A stretch of 64,000 nt of DNA from Paenibacillus_AR mesotrionivorans (GCF_046098205.1 NZ_JBJURJ010000008.1:124001-188000); one strand, 5' to 3'; shown: positions 50,022 through 59,025, counted from the first letter of the stretch. Made by a program: numbers and translations. Notes: generated by a model from the letters alone, not told the origin.

Positions 50022-51728
50022 CTACCGTTGATCACTTATTGTGGCGCTGTTATTGTATTGTGACAGTGCGGTGGTCGGATCGTAAGGGGCTCCGGTCACG
50101 GTACCCACCAATAAGGCAATATCCACCGCATTTTGCGGAATACCCCATGAATTATCCGAAAAGACGAAGATTGCCCGGTCCACTACCCAGCCCCTTGTGT
50201 TGTACACCACATTATTCATGATCGTGCCTGTGGAGTTGGGATTGAGGTAGGCCGCCTGCCGAAGGGAATAGAATACATTATTGACTGCAATTAAATTAGT
50301 GACGTTGCCCTGGGTGAGAAATCCGCGGTTAACCACCCATCCAGAGGATGGTCCCGCTTGAGGCGGACCAAAGATGACACAATTCTCTATACGGTGATTC
50401 GAGCCGGCCAATTGGATGAACTCTACGGCATACGCCAAATTGCTTGTGATGGTCAGACCATCTAGAATCACACCGGTCCCGGTTACCAATAATGCAATGA
50501 CCGCAGCCTGGAGCTGCAGCACCGTATTAGCATATCCACGGATGGTTACATTCGCTTTGTTCACCGTTATGGTGGTTGTAATCGGATAGGTTCCTCCCAG
50601 GATATTGACAATGCCCGTCGGCGAAACGGCCGCAATGCCCTCTTGGATTGTGCCGAAGGGACTGGCTTGAGTCCCATTGCCTCCGGTTGCTCCTGCCTGG
50701 ACAAATACATTAAACGGGTTCGGCTCAAAAACCCCTGTAGCGCCAGTCGCTCCTGTGAAGCCCGTGGCACCTGTGGCACCTGTTGGCCCTGTGGGCCCTG
50801 TCGCACCCGTTGCTCCTGTAGCGCCTGTTGCTCCAACTGTTGCACCAGTGGGGCCGGTTCCCCCAGTCGTTCCTGTCGCTCCGGTTGCTCCGGTAAAGCC
50901 TGTTGCCCCGGTTGCCCCCGTCTCTCCTGTTGTTCCCGTATCCCCTGTTGCCCCGGGTTCCCCCGGTAATCCTGTTATCCCCGTCATGCCTGTAGGCCCT
51001 GTGGGTCCAGTTGGTCCGGTCAATCCAGTTCCTCCTGTTATTCCAGGCTGTCCTGTAGGCCCTGTCCCTCCCGTTGCTCCGGTGGATCCAACAGTTGCTC
51101 CCGTAGGTCCTGTCCCGCCAGTTGCTCCTGTTACGCCGGTCGCTCCGGTCACTCCTGTGGTTCCTGTTCCTCCCGTTGCTCCAGTTGCTCCGGTAATTCC
51201 CGCAGTTCCTGTCCCCCCAGTTGCACCGGTTGCTCCTGTAGCACCTGTTGTTCCTGTTCCCGAATCAACAGCCTGCATTAAAACTACTTCATCCAGCAGT
51301 GTGCTGCTTGTGCCCGCCACAGCAGCATTGCTGAAGGAAACCTGGGCGAAGGCAGCATTATTGGGAACAATGGATGTCACTCCTTCATAACTCTGCCAGA
51401 CTGCATTGGACAAAGTGTTTGCGGGAACCAACAATGTAAGGCCCGTCATCAAAAAGACAAAACCCGCATTATAAAAATTGACTGTTGCCGCAATCTGCTT
51501 ACTGGGCAAGGCCTGGGCATTTTTGAGCGAAAACCCCAGGTAATAGCCTTGCCCCGGAGTCACCGGTACAGCCTGCTGTAATGATGAAGAAATAGTCCCT
51601 CCTGCCATTTCGGCACAGAATGCCCCATCCTTAGCCCCGGTACTGATCGAGCAGTTCACGGGAAACCAGCCGCTGAAACCTGCTTCAAAATTAGGATTGA
51701 CCAGCATGTTATTCAGTTGAACAGCCAT
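50022..51728 (-). CDS. Collagen-like spore-surface protein with beta-helix domain (BclA-type)
   Basis: 568 aa. Residues 1-155 form a beta-sandwich-like domain (NPNFEAGFSGWFPVNCSIST, carbohydrate-binding-module style). About 57 Gly-X-Y triplets follow (about 159-331), nearly all G-x-T with Thr positions suited to O-glycosylation. Two single Val insertions after GPTGAT break the register. Residues about 335-568 resemble DUF1565/pectate-lyase right-handed beta helices (FVQAGATGGNGTQASPFGTI). No signal peptide; spore coat or exosporium placement is inferred from such proteins in Bacillus. AAGGAG supports the start at 51728. Confidence 0.85.
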   Translation of the reverse strand: MAVQLNNMLVNPNFEAGFSGWFPVNCSISTGAKDGAFCAEMAGGTISSSLQQAVPVTPGQGYYLGFSLKNAQALPSKQIAATVNFYNAGFVFLMTGLTLLVPANTLSNAVWQSYEGVTSIVPNNAAFAQVSFSNAAVAGTSSTLLDEVVLMQAVDSGTGTTGATGATGATGGTGTAGITGATGATGGTGTTGVTGATGVTGATGGTGPTGATVGSTGATGGTGPTGQPGITGGTGLTGPTGPTGPTGMTGITGLPGEPGATGDTGTTGETGATGATGFTGATGATGTTGGTGPTGATVGATGATGATGATGPTGPTGATGATGFTGATGATGVFEPNPFNVFVQAGATGGNGTQASPFGTIQEGIAAVSPTGIVNILGGTYPITTTITVNKANVTIRGYANTVLQLQAAVIALLVTGTGVILDGLTITSNLAYAVEFIQLAGSNHRIENCVIFGPPQAGPSSGWVVNRGFLTQGNVTNLIAVNNVFYSLRQAAYLNPNSTGTIMNNVVYNTRGWVVDRAIFVFSDNSWGIPQNAVDIALLVGTVTGAPYDPTTALSQYNNSATISDQR

Positions 51729-51845
51729 CTTGCCCTCTCCTTTCTCTTCCAAATGGAATGATCCGTACTCATCATTTTGATATATTCTAGATAGGATATT
51801 CATTTTCTTAGAATGTTCTACAGAAAATAAGCATCTACCCCAGCA

Positions 51846-51878
51846 CAAAAAATCCCCCTGGGACAGGTCCCAAGGAGA
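51846..51878 (-). terminator. Terminator of the 67-aa gene
   Basis: Minus strand TCTCCTTGGGA pairs with TCCCAGGGGGA, then six T. Confidence 0.75.
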
Positions 51879-51902
51879 TGTGGATTATGTTCCCTCAGCG
51901 CC

Positions 51903-52106
51903 TTAGCGCACACGAAATTCATAGGTTTGCCGGGGATAATGCTCCCCATCGTCATAACCGATGAAGACCTCGTCCTCTGTAATCTTGGTGATAGACCCGC
52001 CGCAATCGATAAACTTGCCGTCCTTCCAGATTTCCACCGCGACCGCAAAATATAAAGCATTGTCAAAATCGACGGACGCCGTCAGGACATCTCCTTTTTT
52101 AAACAT
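51903..52106 (-). CDS. Small beta protein, 67 aa
   Basis: MFKKGDVLTASVDFDNALYF opens a compact, probably all-beta protein with KFIDCGGSITKITEDEVFIG. GGGGAG lies about ten bases before the ATG at 52106; an in-frame ATG three codons earlier is closer to it. It is followed by a terminator and is monocistronic. No family recognised. Confidence 0.65.
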   Translation of the reverse strand: MFKKGDVLTASVDFDNALYFAVAVEIWKDGKFIDCGGSITKITEDEVFIGYDDGEHYPRQTYEFRVR

Positions 52107-52193
52107 AAGCCCCATACTCCCCTCGCAGAATTTCTCTAATCATAGAACAGAATGCGCATGTGATCAATCGTTCCGGCCAATATTCCCTAAAGC

Positions 52194-53156
52194 TCACCGG
52201 ATCATAGTAGGCGGTGTCTGTCCCTGTACGAACGCAGTCAGATTCTCAGCCGCCAGCATGGCCATCTTCAACCGTGTTTCCCCTGTGGCCGAGCCGATAT
52301 GCGGCGCCAGCACCACGTTGTCCAGCCGGGTCAACGGATGGTCTCCGGGCAGCGGCTCCTCCACGAACACATCCAGTCCCGCGGCATGGATGGTTCTCTT
52401 CTCCAAAGCCTCCACCAGCGCCGCTTCATCTACCGTCGCTCCTCTGGAACCGTTAATGAAGATGGCTGACGGCTTCATCAGGCTGAGCTCCCGCTTACCG
52501 ATCAATCCGGCTGTTGACGGAGTCAATGGCGTCATCAAGCATACAAAATCCGCTTCCCCCAGCAGCTCATCCAATTCGAAGTACCTGGCGCCAAACCGCT
52601 CCTCCGCTTCCGGCTTCCGGCTGCGGTTATGGTACAGAATGTTCATGCCGAAGCCGAATTTGGCCCGCTGGGCGATGGCATTGCCGATGCCGCCCATTCC
52701 GATGATGCCCAGCGTTTTGTGATGCACATCCACCCCGTACCAGCTGTCGGAGGGCTCCGTCCCCCACAAATCCTTGCGGACGGCGGCATCCAGCTCCGGA
52801 ATTCTCCGCGCTGCTGCCAGCATCAATGCGATTACTGTATCCGCCACGGTTTCGTTCAGCACCTCCGGGGTATTGGTGGCTACAATCCCCCGCCGCTTCA
52901 GCTCCTCTATATCCAGGTTGTCATAGCCCACCGAGGTGTTGCAGACAATCCGAAGCCGTGGAGCCTGTTCCAAGAGCGCCCGGTCCACCTTGAGCCCGGC
53001 ACCCAGAAGGCCTTCTGCCTCCTTCAGGGCATCCAGGAAGCCGGGATACACCACATCCGTCAGCTTTTCAAAATAGGTAACCGTACAGGTTTCGGCCAAA
53101 TACTCCAGTACCGCGGGCTCCACTTTTTTGTAAACGATAATGTTGGGTTTGGTCAC
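52194..53156 (-). CDS. D-isomer-specific 2-hydroxyacid dehydrogenase
   Basis: 320-aa NAD(P)-dependent enzyme of the glyoxylate/hydroxypyruvate reductase group. The nucleotide loop is LGIIGMGGIGNAIAQRA. Catalytic Arg is in NGSRGATVDE, Glu in DVFVEEPL, and His in APHIGSATGETR. GTG at 53156 follows AGAAGGAG by eight bases; the frame is open upstream. It interconverts 2-oxo and D-2-hydroxy acids, but the exact substrate is not evident. Confidence 0.92.
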   Translation of the reverse strand: MTKPNIIVYKKVEPAVLEYLAETCTVTYFEKLTDVVYPGFLDALKEAEGLLGAGLKVDRALLEQAPRLRIVCNTSVGYDNLDIEELKRRGIVATNTPEVLNETVADTVIALMLAAARRIPELDAAVRKDLWGTEPSDSWYGVDVHHKTLGIIGMGGIGNAIAQRAKFGFGMNILYHNRSRKPEAEERFGARYFELDELLGEADFVCLMTPLTPSTAGLIGKRELSLMKPSAIFINGSRGATVDEAALVEALEKRTIHAAGLDVFVEEPLPGDHPLTRLDNVVLAPHIGSATGETRLKMAMLAAENLTAFVQGQTPPTMIR

Positions 53157-53195
53157 ACTCTCCACTCCTTCTGGGGTTTGCATGATTGTATGTAA

Positions 53196-53230
53196 AACAA
53201 AAAGCACCGGCTGCCACAAGGCGCCGATGC
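53196..53230 (-). terminator. Terminator of the GNAT gene at 53254
   Basis: Minus strand GCATCGGC pairs with GCCGGTGC, then TTTTT. Confidence 0.75.
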
Positions 53231-53253
53231 CTCTTATTGCTGCAGTCTAAAGT

Positions 53254-53853
53254 TTAATGCCGTCCCGAGCCGTGAGTGTCCAATGCACCTGCATGGATTT
53301 CCGGATAGGTAAGCAGGTTGTCTTCGTGAAAATCGCGAACTTCCGCCAGCTTATAGTCGCTCCACTGGTCCACAGCAAGCTCGTACAAGGGCAGCAGTCT
53401 GCCTTCGATGCTGGAATCCGCCTTGGCAATAAAACGGGCGCCGAACTTGCGGTAGAAGGACTCCGCATGGGGATCGGCGAAAAAATACAGCCGCGGAATG
53501 CCAAGCTTCCGGCATTGCTCCAGGGCATGCTCCATCAGCTTGGTGCCGATGCCTTGCCCGATATATTCCGGCCGGATGTAGTTATGCTCCAGCCAATAGC
53601 CTTTATGGATAAACACTCTTCCCGCCCAGTAATCCTCGTCGGCCTTCACAATTGCATAATAACCAAGTATCATGCCGCCGGTCCGAGCGGTGTAAACCAG
53701 ATTCTTGCTGATATAATCTTCCGTAATGTTCAGTTCATCCCGCCAAATATCGTAATACCGGTCAGGATAGTTGCAGTACCGTTTCGAGCGAAAAGTAAGA
53801 TCCGTCAATTGCATATGATCCGCTGCATGGGCTTTTTCAAAGGTTATCGTCAT
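53254..53853 (-). CDS. GNAT family N-acetyltransferase
   Basis: 199 aa. Acetyl-CoA loop YIGQGIGTKLMEHAL (Q/R-x-x-G-x-G/A type), followed by LYFFADPHAESFYRKFGARF, is diagnostic. It continues with an extra C-terminal stretch containing His and Glu (EIHAGALDTHGSGRH). GAGGGAG precedes the ATG. Substrate unknown. Confidence 0.88.
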   Translation of the reverse strand: MTITFEKAHAADHMQLTDLTFRSKRYCNYPDRYYDIWRDELNITEDYISKNLVYTARTGGMILGYYAIVKADEDYWAGRVFIHKGYWLEHNYIRPEYIGQGIGTKLMEHALEQCRKLGIPRLYFFADPHAESFYRKFGARFIAKADSSIEGRLLPLYELAVDQWSDYKLAEVRDFHEDNLLTYPEIHAGALDTHGSGRH

Positions 53854-54439
53854 AAGAGCTCCCTCTCTATTATTTTCCCTTTAAGCTTTCAGCGCCAACT
53901 CCAAAATGATTCATTTTCAAACACAGTTGCATGTTTAAGAGGTCATTGGCTTGTGATAGGTATGAGGTTTTGGTGAAACGGATGAAAAGGGTGAGGTTTT
54001 TCGTGAAAGAGAATTTGGAAGAGGAAAAAGAAATGAGATTGTGAAGCTTAAATCCCGGGTTCCCCTATGTCAGCTCCTTTCTTTTATGAATAACAGTATT
54101 CCCCAGGCGGGGTCGTGCGCGGTTTTTTTCGAGTCTCCGGCGCTAATGGGCCGAAAGCTCCTTACTCCATTATATGCCGGAGACAGCGGAGAAAACCCTT
54201 CCGGATTGGTGCTTTCTGTGAACAAACTCCCCCACAGCGCACCCTCCATGTCTTACTCCTTCTCCACCAGAGGCGGGTTCTCCTCTATTTTCGTGAAAAA
54301 AGCTTCATACTTTTATTATAACGGAATATTCCGAAAATTAGCAAATGAAGTTTGCTGATTCGGTATACCCATTTTTTCCGTTCACCGGCAGGGCGGCAAA
54401 GGGTTATAATGGAAGTTACTGAAGAAAGGATGACTGAGC
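53854..54439. other. Gene-free 586-bp region
   Basis: Purine-rich on the left. A perfect 9-bp inverted repeat GTCTCCGGC/GCCGGAGAC spans 54132-54181. A short plus-strand frame (54041-54358) has neither a ribosome site nor protein-like composition. No known RNA motif was recognised. Confidence 0.45.
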
Positions 54440-54946
54440 ATGTCAACACCAAAAACCAATGCACTTCGTATGCTGGACAAGCATAAAATCGCCCATACTG
54501 TTCTGGAATATGACCATGAGGACGGACAAATTCATGGAACGGCGGTGGCCGTGAAGGTCGGCCGCCCTCCGGAAACGGTATTCAAAACGCTGGTGGCCCA
54601 TAGCGGGAACCGCCTGTTGGTGTATGTGATTCCTGTTGGGGAAGAACTGGACCTGAAGAAGGCCGCCCGGGCAGCCGGGGAAAAGAAGATCGAAATGCTG
54701 CCCATGAAGGAGCTGCAGCCCATGACCGGTTATATCCGCGGCGGATGTTCGCCGGTAGGGATGAAGAAGCTGTTTCCCACTTTTATTGATAAAAGTGCGG
54801 AAACGCTGGAGCGGATAGCGGTAAGTGCAGGCCAGGTGGGCCTGCAGATGGAGCTGGCCCCCAAGGAGCTGGCTGGACTGGTGCGCGCATCATTCGTGGA
54901 GCTGGTGAAAGAAGCATCGGAGCAGGAGCAGGTGTGGGAGGAGTAG
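54440..54946 (+). CDS. ybaK: Cys-tRNA(Pro)/aminoacyl-tRNA deacylase, YbaK/EbsC
   Basis: 168 aa, trans-editing enzyme that removes Cys from tRNA-Pro. The catalytic lysine is in VFKTLVAHSG. YVIPVGEELDLKKAARA and YIRGGCSPVGMKK are family blocks. AAAGGATGA lies upstream. It is a stand-alone gene. Confidence 0.93.
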   Translation: MSTPKTNALRMLDKHKIAHTVLEYDHEDGQIHGTAVAVKVGRPPETVFKTLVAHSGNRLLVYVIPVGEELDLKKAARAAGEKKIEMLPMKELQPMTGYIRGGCSPVGMKKLFPTFIDKSAETLERIAVSAGQVGLQMELAPKELAGLVRASFVELVKEASEQEQVWEE

Positions 54947-55077
54947 CTGGCGGGTAACTGGTAATGCTGAAAACCGTTGTTGGGGGACCTTCTTTCACTA
55001 ATCTAAGTGGTCTCGTGACCGTATAGGTTGAAGTGGTGGCAGGTGGAATACAAATAGTGCTAGGCCCCTGCTTGTTC

Positions 55078-55208
55078 AAATAACGGAAACCTGTTTCCGT
55101 TATTGCGGCGGCCACCATCCCCGCTGCTCCAATAGCGGAAATCGGCTTCCGCTAAAGCCCTCCTTTAGACACTCAAACTCGCATTATCGGAAAATTGCTT
55201 CCGTTATT
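55078..55208. repeat. Second AATAACGGAA hairpin cluster
   Basis: Three palindromic copies at 55078-55104 (TAACGGAAA arms), 55131-55154 (TAGCGGAA arms) and 55183-55208 (partly decayed), of the same family as those at 19635-19826. They fill the gap between ybaK and the AraC gene. Confidence 0.75.
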
Positions 55209-55241
55209 TCACAAGAGACTAGTTTGAGCCCCCCGCCCCTA

Positions 55242-56078
55242 TCACATCGGCTTCCGGTAAAACAGTGGCGGATGCCCCGTCACCTGCCGGAATACCCGGC
55301 CGAAGTGGGTGACACTGCCGAAGCCGACCTTCCGCGCGATGAGACTTGCCTTCAGGTTGGTTTCCTCCAGCAGCTTCATGGCCTCCTTCACCCGTACGCT
55401 GTTTACATACTCCACAAAGGCGAACCCCGTCACCTCCTTGAAGAAGCGGCTCAGATAATACGGGCTAATAAAAAACCGCTCCGCCAGCAGCTGCAAGGAC
55501 AGCTCCTCCATATAGTGCTCGTTGATATGCCGGACCACCGCGGATATCCGCTCATGCATCGGGCTGGGGTACTCCGGCTGCTCCTCCCCCTTCTCCGCCA
55601 TCCGCCGGCAGCTGAACAGCAGCAGCTGCTGCGCCAGCGTCAGCGCGAACATCTCAAACCCCGGCTCCTTCCGCTGCACCTCCCCGATTATCCCCCGGGC
55701 CAGCTCATCTGCATACAGCCTCTCCTGCAGGCTGCACCGGACAATCCGGTAGTCCGCCCCGGACAAGGGGGCCAGCACCTCCCGTCCCCCCTCCTGTCCG
55801 GGCAGCATCAATTCCCGATGGATATTCACGATGAGCCGTTCATGCTGGGGCTCTGCCGCGTTGGTGGTGCGGTGCAGCACATTGGGAGACACAATCATCA
55901 CATCCCCCTCCTGGATCACCAGGGTCCGGTCACGGATAAAAAACTCTCTTTTGCCCGAGAGCAAATAATAGATTTCATAAGTCGGATGAAAATGGCTTTT
56001 GGCCATATGATGGGATAACGCCTGCCGGTGGGTCAGGGAAAAGGTGCCCTCCCGATTCTGGTACGTCAAATCCTCCAC
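55242..56078 (-). CDS. AraC-family regulator with cupin sensor
   Basis: 278 aa. The N-terminal cupin (about 20-130) has HFHPTYEIYYLLSGKREF and GDVMIVSPNVLHR. The C-terminal double HTH (about 180-275) has LSLQLLAERFFISPYYLSRF and ASLIARKVGFGSVTHFGRVF. It starts at GTG 56078 after AAGGAAGGG. It diverges from the GH105 hydrolase gene, which it probably activates when the oligosaccharide ligand binds the cupin. Confidence 0.92.
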   Translation of the reverse strand: MEDLTYQNREGTFSLTHRQALSHHMAKSHFHPTYEIYYLLSGKREFFIRDRTLVIQEGDVMIVSPNVLHRTTNAAEPQHERLIVNIHRELMLPGQEGGREVLAPLSGADYRIVRCSLQERLYADELARGIIGEVQRKEPGFEMFALTLAQQLLLFSCRRMAEKGEEQPEYPSPMHERISAVVRHINEHYMEELSLQLLAERFFISPYYLSRFFKEVTGFAFVEYVNSVRVKEAMKLLEETNLKASLIARKVGFGSVTHFGRVFRQVTGHPPLFYRKPM

Positions 56079-56249
56079 ACCGATCCCTTCCTTCTATAAA
56101 CGGATAACCAAGCACTTGCTTCATGGTATAATTTTGCACACAAACCCGCAAGATATAAGAAGATTTCTGTCCGTTTCGCAAATAATGTGCATTTTCATAT
56201 GGTATCATCATGAAAGAAGAGAATCAATCTCAAGGAGGAACATTCACAC

Positions 56250-57350
56250 ATGTCAGAAAAAACAGCTTTGACCCCCATCGGCTGGGCAGAAAAAGCCTGC
56301 GAAGCCCTGATGAACAAATTCGAGCCGGAGCAATTGCCTCCGGACCGCTTCCACTACCACCAAGGCGTCTTCCTCTCCGGCATGGAGAAGGTTTGGCAGC
56401 AAACTCATAAGAAAGAATATTTCGATTACATCAAACGTTGGGTGGATTCCCAAGTGCAGCCGGACGGCAGCGTTAAGAAGTTCAACCGCGACGAGCTGGA
56501 CGATATCCAACCCGGCGTATTGCTTTTCAATTTGTACAAGGAAACCGGCGACGAACGCTACAAAACCGCTCTCCACACCCTCGTTCCCCTCCTGAAGGAC
56601 TGGAATGTGAACGAAGAAGGCGGCTTCTGGCATAAGGGCCGTTATCCGAACCAAATGTGGCTGGACGGGCTTTACATGGCCGGACCTATCGCGACCATGT
56701 TCGGCAAAACCTTCGACCACCCGGAATACTTTGACATGATGACCTTCCAGGCCTTGCTCATGCACAAACATACCCATGACGAAAAAACCGGCCTGCTGTT
56801 CCACGGCTGGGATGCCAGCAAACAAACTCCTTGGGCCGATCCGGTTACCGGGCGTGCACCGGAGTTCTGGGGACGGGCTATCGGCTGGTATCCGGTTGCT
56901 CTTCTGGAAATGTTCGAATATATGCCCGAGGACCACAAGGACAAGGCCAAGCTGGTGGAGATCACCAAGGATCTGCTGATCGCCCTGACCAAGTTCCAGG
57001 ACCCGGCTACAGGCCTGTGGTATCAAGTAATCGACAAGACAGACCGTCCGGACAACTGGCTGGAAAACTCCTGCACCGCCCTCTTCGTCCATGCCATCGC
57101 CAAGGCTGTCCGCTTCGGATACCTGGATGAATGCTACATGGAGTATGCTTGGAAAGGCTATCAAGGCGTCATCGACACCCTGAAGTTCGACGACAACGGC
57201 TTCGTGCGCATCGGCAATATCTGCATCGGCACCGGCATCGGCGACTATGCCCACTACATCGCCCGCCCCACCAGCGAAAACGACCTGCACGGTGCAGGCG
57301 GCTTCCTGCTCATGTGCGCGGAGATGAACCTGGCCAAGCCCCGCGGCTAA
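56250..57350 (+). CDS. GH105 unsaturated glucuronyl/galacturonyl hydrolase (YteR-like)
   Basis: 366 aa, cytoplasmic (alpha/alpha)6 barrel. It has the catalytic aspartate in MWLDGLYMAGP, LLFHGWDASKQTPWADP and FWGRAIGWYPVALLEM, all typical of Bacillus YteR and YesR. The enzyme removes the terminal unsaturated uronic acid from rhamnogalacturonan fragments. AGGAGG is nine bases before the ATG. Regulation by the divergent AraC protein is inferred. No lyase or transporter gene is next to it. Confidence 0.92.
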   Translation: MSEKTALTPIGWAEKACEALMNKFEPEQLPPDRFHYHQGVFLSGMEKVWQQTHKKEYFDYIKRWVDSQVQPDGSVKKFNRDELDDIQPGVLLFNLYKETGDERYKTALHTLVPLLKDWNVNEEGGFWHKGRYPNQMWLDGLYMAGPIATMFGKTFDHPEYFDMMTFQALLMHKHTHDEKTGLLFHGWDASKQTPWADPVTGRAPEFWGRAIGWYPVALLEMFEYMPEDHKDKAKLVEITKDLLIALTKFQDPATGLWYQVIDKTDRPDNWLENSCTALFVHAIAKAVRFGYLDECYMEYAWKGYQGVIDTLKFDDNGFVRIGNICIGTGIGDYAHYIARPTSENDLHGAGGFLLMCAEMNLAKPRG

Positions 57351-57372
57351 GCTTAAGGCTATATAAGGTAAG

Positions 57373-57409
57373 AGACAGACCTCTTGAACATCGGAGGTCT
57401 GTCTTTTTT
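57373..57409. terminator. Bidirectional terminator between GH105 and photolyase genes
   Basis: AGACAGACCTC pairs with GAGGTCTGTCT, followed by TTTTTT on the plus strand. Confidence 0.85.
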
Positions 57410-58871
57410 ATTGCGTGTTCATAATCCGGTACGCCTCCAAGGCCCGTTCCCTGGCAAAAGCATGGTCCACAACCGGCTTCCGGTACGGGCTGTCCGGGGC
57501 AAGCCCACACTGGTCCAGCACACCGGAAGCGACTTTCCACGGTTCATGGATAAGAGCGTCCGGAAGCTGCCTAAGCTCGGGAACCCATCTGCGGATATAG
57601 CTCCCCTCCGGATCAAACCTCCTGCTTTGGGCGCCAGGGTTAAAAATCCGGAAATACGGCGCCGCGTCAAACCCGCTGCCCGTTACCCATTGCCAGCCCA
57701 TGGCATTGTTGGCCGTGTCCGCATCCACCAGCGTCTGCCGGAACCACGCCGCCCCTTCTGTCCAGGGAAGAAGCAGATGCTTCACCAAAAAGGATGCCGC
57801 CACCATACGCACCCGGTTATGCATCATTCCCGTCTCCCACAGCTCACGCATCCCCGCATCCACCAGAGGGTAGCCGGTCTGCCCGGCTTTCCAGCGGGCC
57901 AGCGCCTGAGGATCATCCGCCCACGGAAAAGCGGCATAGGCCTTCCGCATAGGCGAATCCACCATATGCGGGAAATGGACCAATTGATCATAAGCAAATT
58001 CCCGCCACACCAGTTGCCTCAAAAAAGCCCCGGTATCCGCCTCACAGCCATCAGCACCGCCAGACCTGCCAATACCGGACGATAATGCTTCACCGGCTTC
58101 ACGCAGGACATGCCAAACCCTCCGCGCACTTACATTCCCCCAAGCCAGGTACGGAGACAGCCGGGAGGTGCACCCGGAATCCGGATAATCCCGCCCCTCC
58201 GCATATCCCGTTACATGCTCCCCTGCAAATTCCTCCAACTGCCGCAGCGCTCCCTGCTCTCCCGGCTGCCAATGAGCAGCCAGCTTGCCGTACCAGTTTG
58301 GGCCCTTCAATAGCCCCAGCTCCTCCAGGCTCAAGGAATCTCCCTGGACCGGACTGGGGGCAAGGGCCGTTGGAGGAGGCAAAGGCGGATACACCTGTTC
58401 CTGCGCCAGTCTCCGGTGAAACGCGGTAAAGACCCGGTATGGCTCACCGGCCCCGTTAACAATAGTCCCCGGCTCGAACAGCAGCCTGTTATGGAACCAC
58501 ACTACTTCCAATTGTATGGCCCCCAACCGCTGCGTAAGCTCATCCTCCATACGCTGACTGTCCGGCTCATAGCTCCGGCTTGTATAGATTTCCCTGGCCC
58601 CAATCCCTGCCGCAAGCTCCTCGAGAACTTCGCCAGGCTCTCCCTGCCGGAGAAAAAGTGGAGCACCCAACCGCCCCAGTGCTGCCGACAGCTCCTTCAG
58701 GGACTCATGCAGCCACCATCCCGAGGCCGTACCCGATAACCTCTGGTGCTCCTCTGCCGAGAGGATAAAAACAGGCACGACCCGGCCTAGGCTGGCTGCC
58801 CAAAAAAGCGGATCATAGTCCTGAACTCTCAATTCCTGGCGGAACCAAACGATTACTGTATTTTCACTCAT
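57408..58871 (-). CDS. phrB: Deoxyribodipyrimidine photolyase (class I CPD type)
   Basis: 487 aa. The N-terminal antenna domain opens IVWFRQELRVQDYDPL. The C-terminal FAD domain contains WREFAYDQL, MHNRVRMVAASFLVKHLL, ANNAMGWQWVTGSGFDAAPYFRIFN and RRWVPEL. These are the FAD and DNA lesion-binding and electron-transfer Trp residues of class I CPD photolyases. It repairs UV pyrimidine dimers with blue light. It diverges from the carotenoid operon and shares a compact promoter region with repeated operator sites, so joint light control is likely. AGGAG is ten bases before the ATG. Confidence 0.93.
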   Translation of the reverse strand: MSENTVIVWFRQELRVQDYDPLFWAASLGRVVPVFILSAEEHQRLSGTASGWWLHESLKELSAALGRLGAPLFLRQGEPGEVLEELAAGIGAREIYTSRSYEPDSQRMEDELTQRLGAIQLEVVWFHNRLLFEPGTIVNGAGEPYRVFTAFHRRLAQEQVYPPLPPPTALAPSPVQGDSLSLEELGLLKGPNWYGKLAAHWQPGEQGALRQLEEFAGEHVTGYAEGRDYPDSGCTSRLSPYLAWGNVSARRVWHVLREAGEALSSGIGRSGGADGCEADTGAFLRQLVWREFAYDQLVHFPHMVDSPMRKAYAAFPWADDPQALARWKAGQTGYPLVDAGMRELWETGMMHNRVRMVAASFLVKHLLLPWTEGAAWFRQTLVDADTANNAMGWQWVTGSGFDAAPYFRIFNPGAQSRRFDPEGSYIRRWVPELRQLPDALIHEPWKVASGVLDQCGLAPDSPYRKPVVDHAFARERALEAYRIMNTQ

Positions 58872-58921
58872 GCTCCCATGGCTCCTATTTAAAAATTTGC
58901 ATTAAAAAAGCATCCGTGCTA

Positions 58922-58951
58922 TTGACCTTTTGTATAACTTTTGAGTAATAT
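58922..58951 (+). promoter_or_regulatory. Carotenoid operon promoter
   Basis: TTGACC (58922-58927) and TAATAT (58946-58951) with an 18-bp spacer. Operator repeat 1 occupies the spacer. Confidence 0.65.
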
Positions 58952-58984
58952 TTGTATAAGATTATACGGAGTTTTGTATAACTT
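58930..58984. promoter_or_regulatory. Three 11-bp direct repeats, probable CarH operator
   Basis: TTGTATAACTT at 58930-58940, TTGTATAAGAT at 58952-58962 and TTGTATAACTT at 58974-58984 begin exactly 22 bp apart, so they lie on the same DNA face. A weaker match (TTGAGTAATAT, 7 of 11) sits between the first two. They cover both divergent promoters. CarH proteins bind 11-bp direct repeats as tetramers. Confidence 0.7.
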
Positions 58985-58989
58985 GTCTA
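58961..58989 (-). promoter_or_regulatory. Photolyase promoter
   Basis: On the minus strand TAGACA (58989-58984) and TATAAT (58966-58961) are 17 bp apart. Repeat 3 fills the spacer and repeat 2 touches the -10 box. Confidence 0.65.
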
Positions 58990-59025
58990 TGCACCACAAC
59001 CGATCCGTAAAGGAGAATCCGCTTC

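Noticed and set aside
50550..51290. Short tandem repeats resembling a minisatellite or CRISPR
   Set aside because: They encode in-frame Gly-X-Thr collagen triplets.
50677..51390. Long plus-strand frame rich in Pro-Val-Ala opposite the collagen-like gene
   Set aside because: It is the exact antisense of the Gly-X-Thr repeat. It has no ribosome site and its composition is explained by the repeat.
54041..54358. 105-codon plus-strand frame
   Set aside because: No ribosome site, irregular composition, and it spans a palindrome; likely non-coding.
56253..57290. 345-codon minus-strand frame
   Set aside because: Antisense shadow of the GH105 gene.
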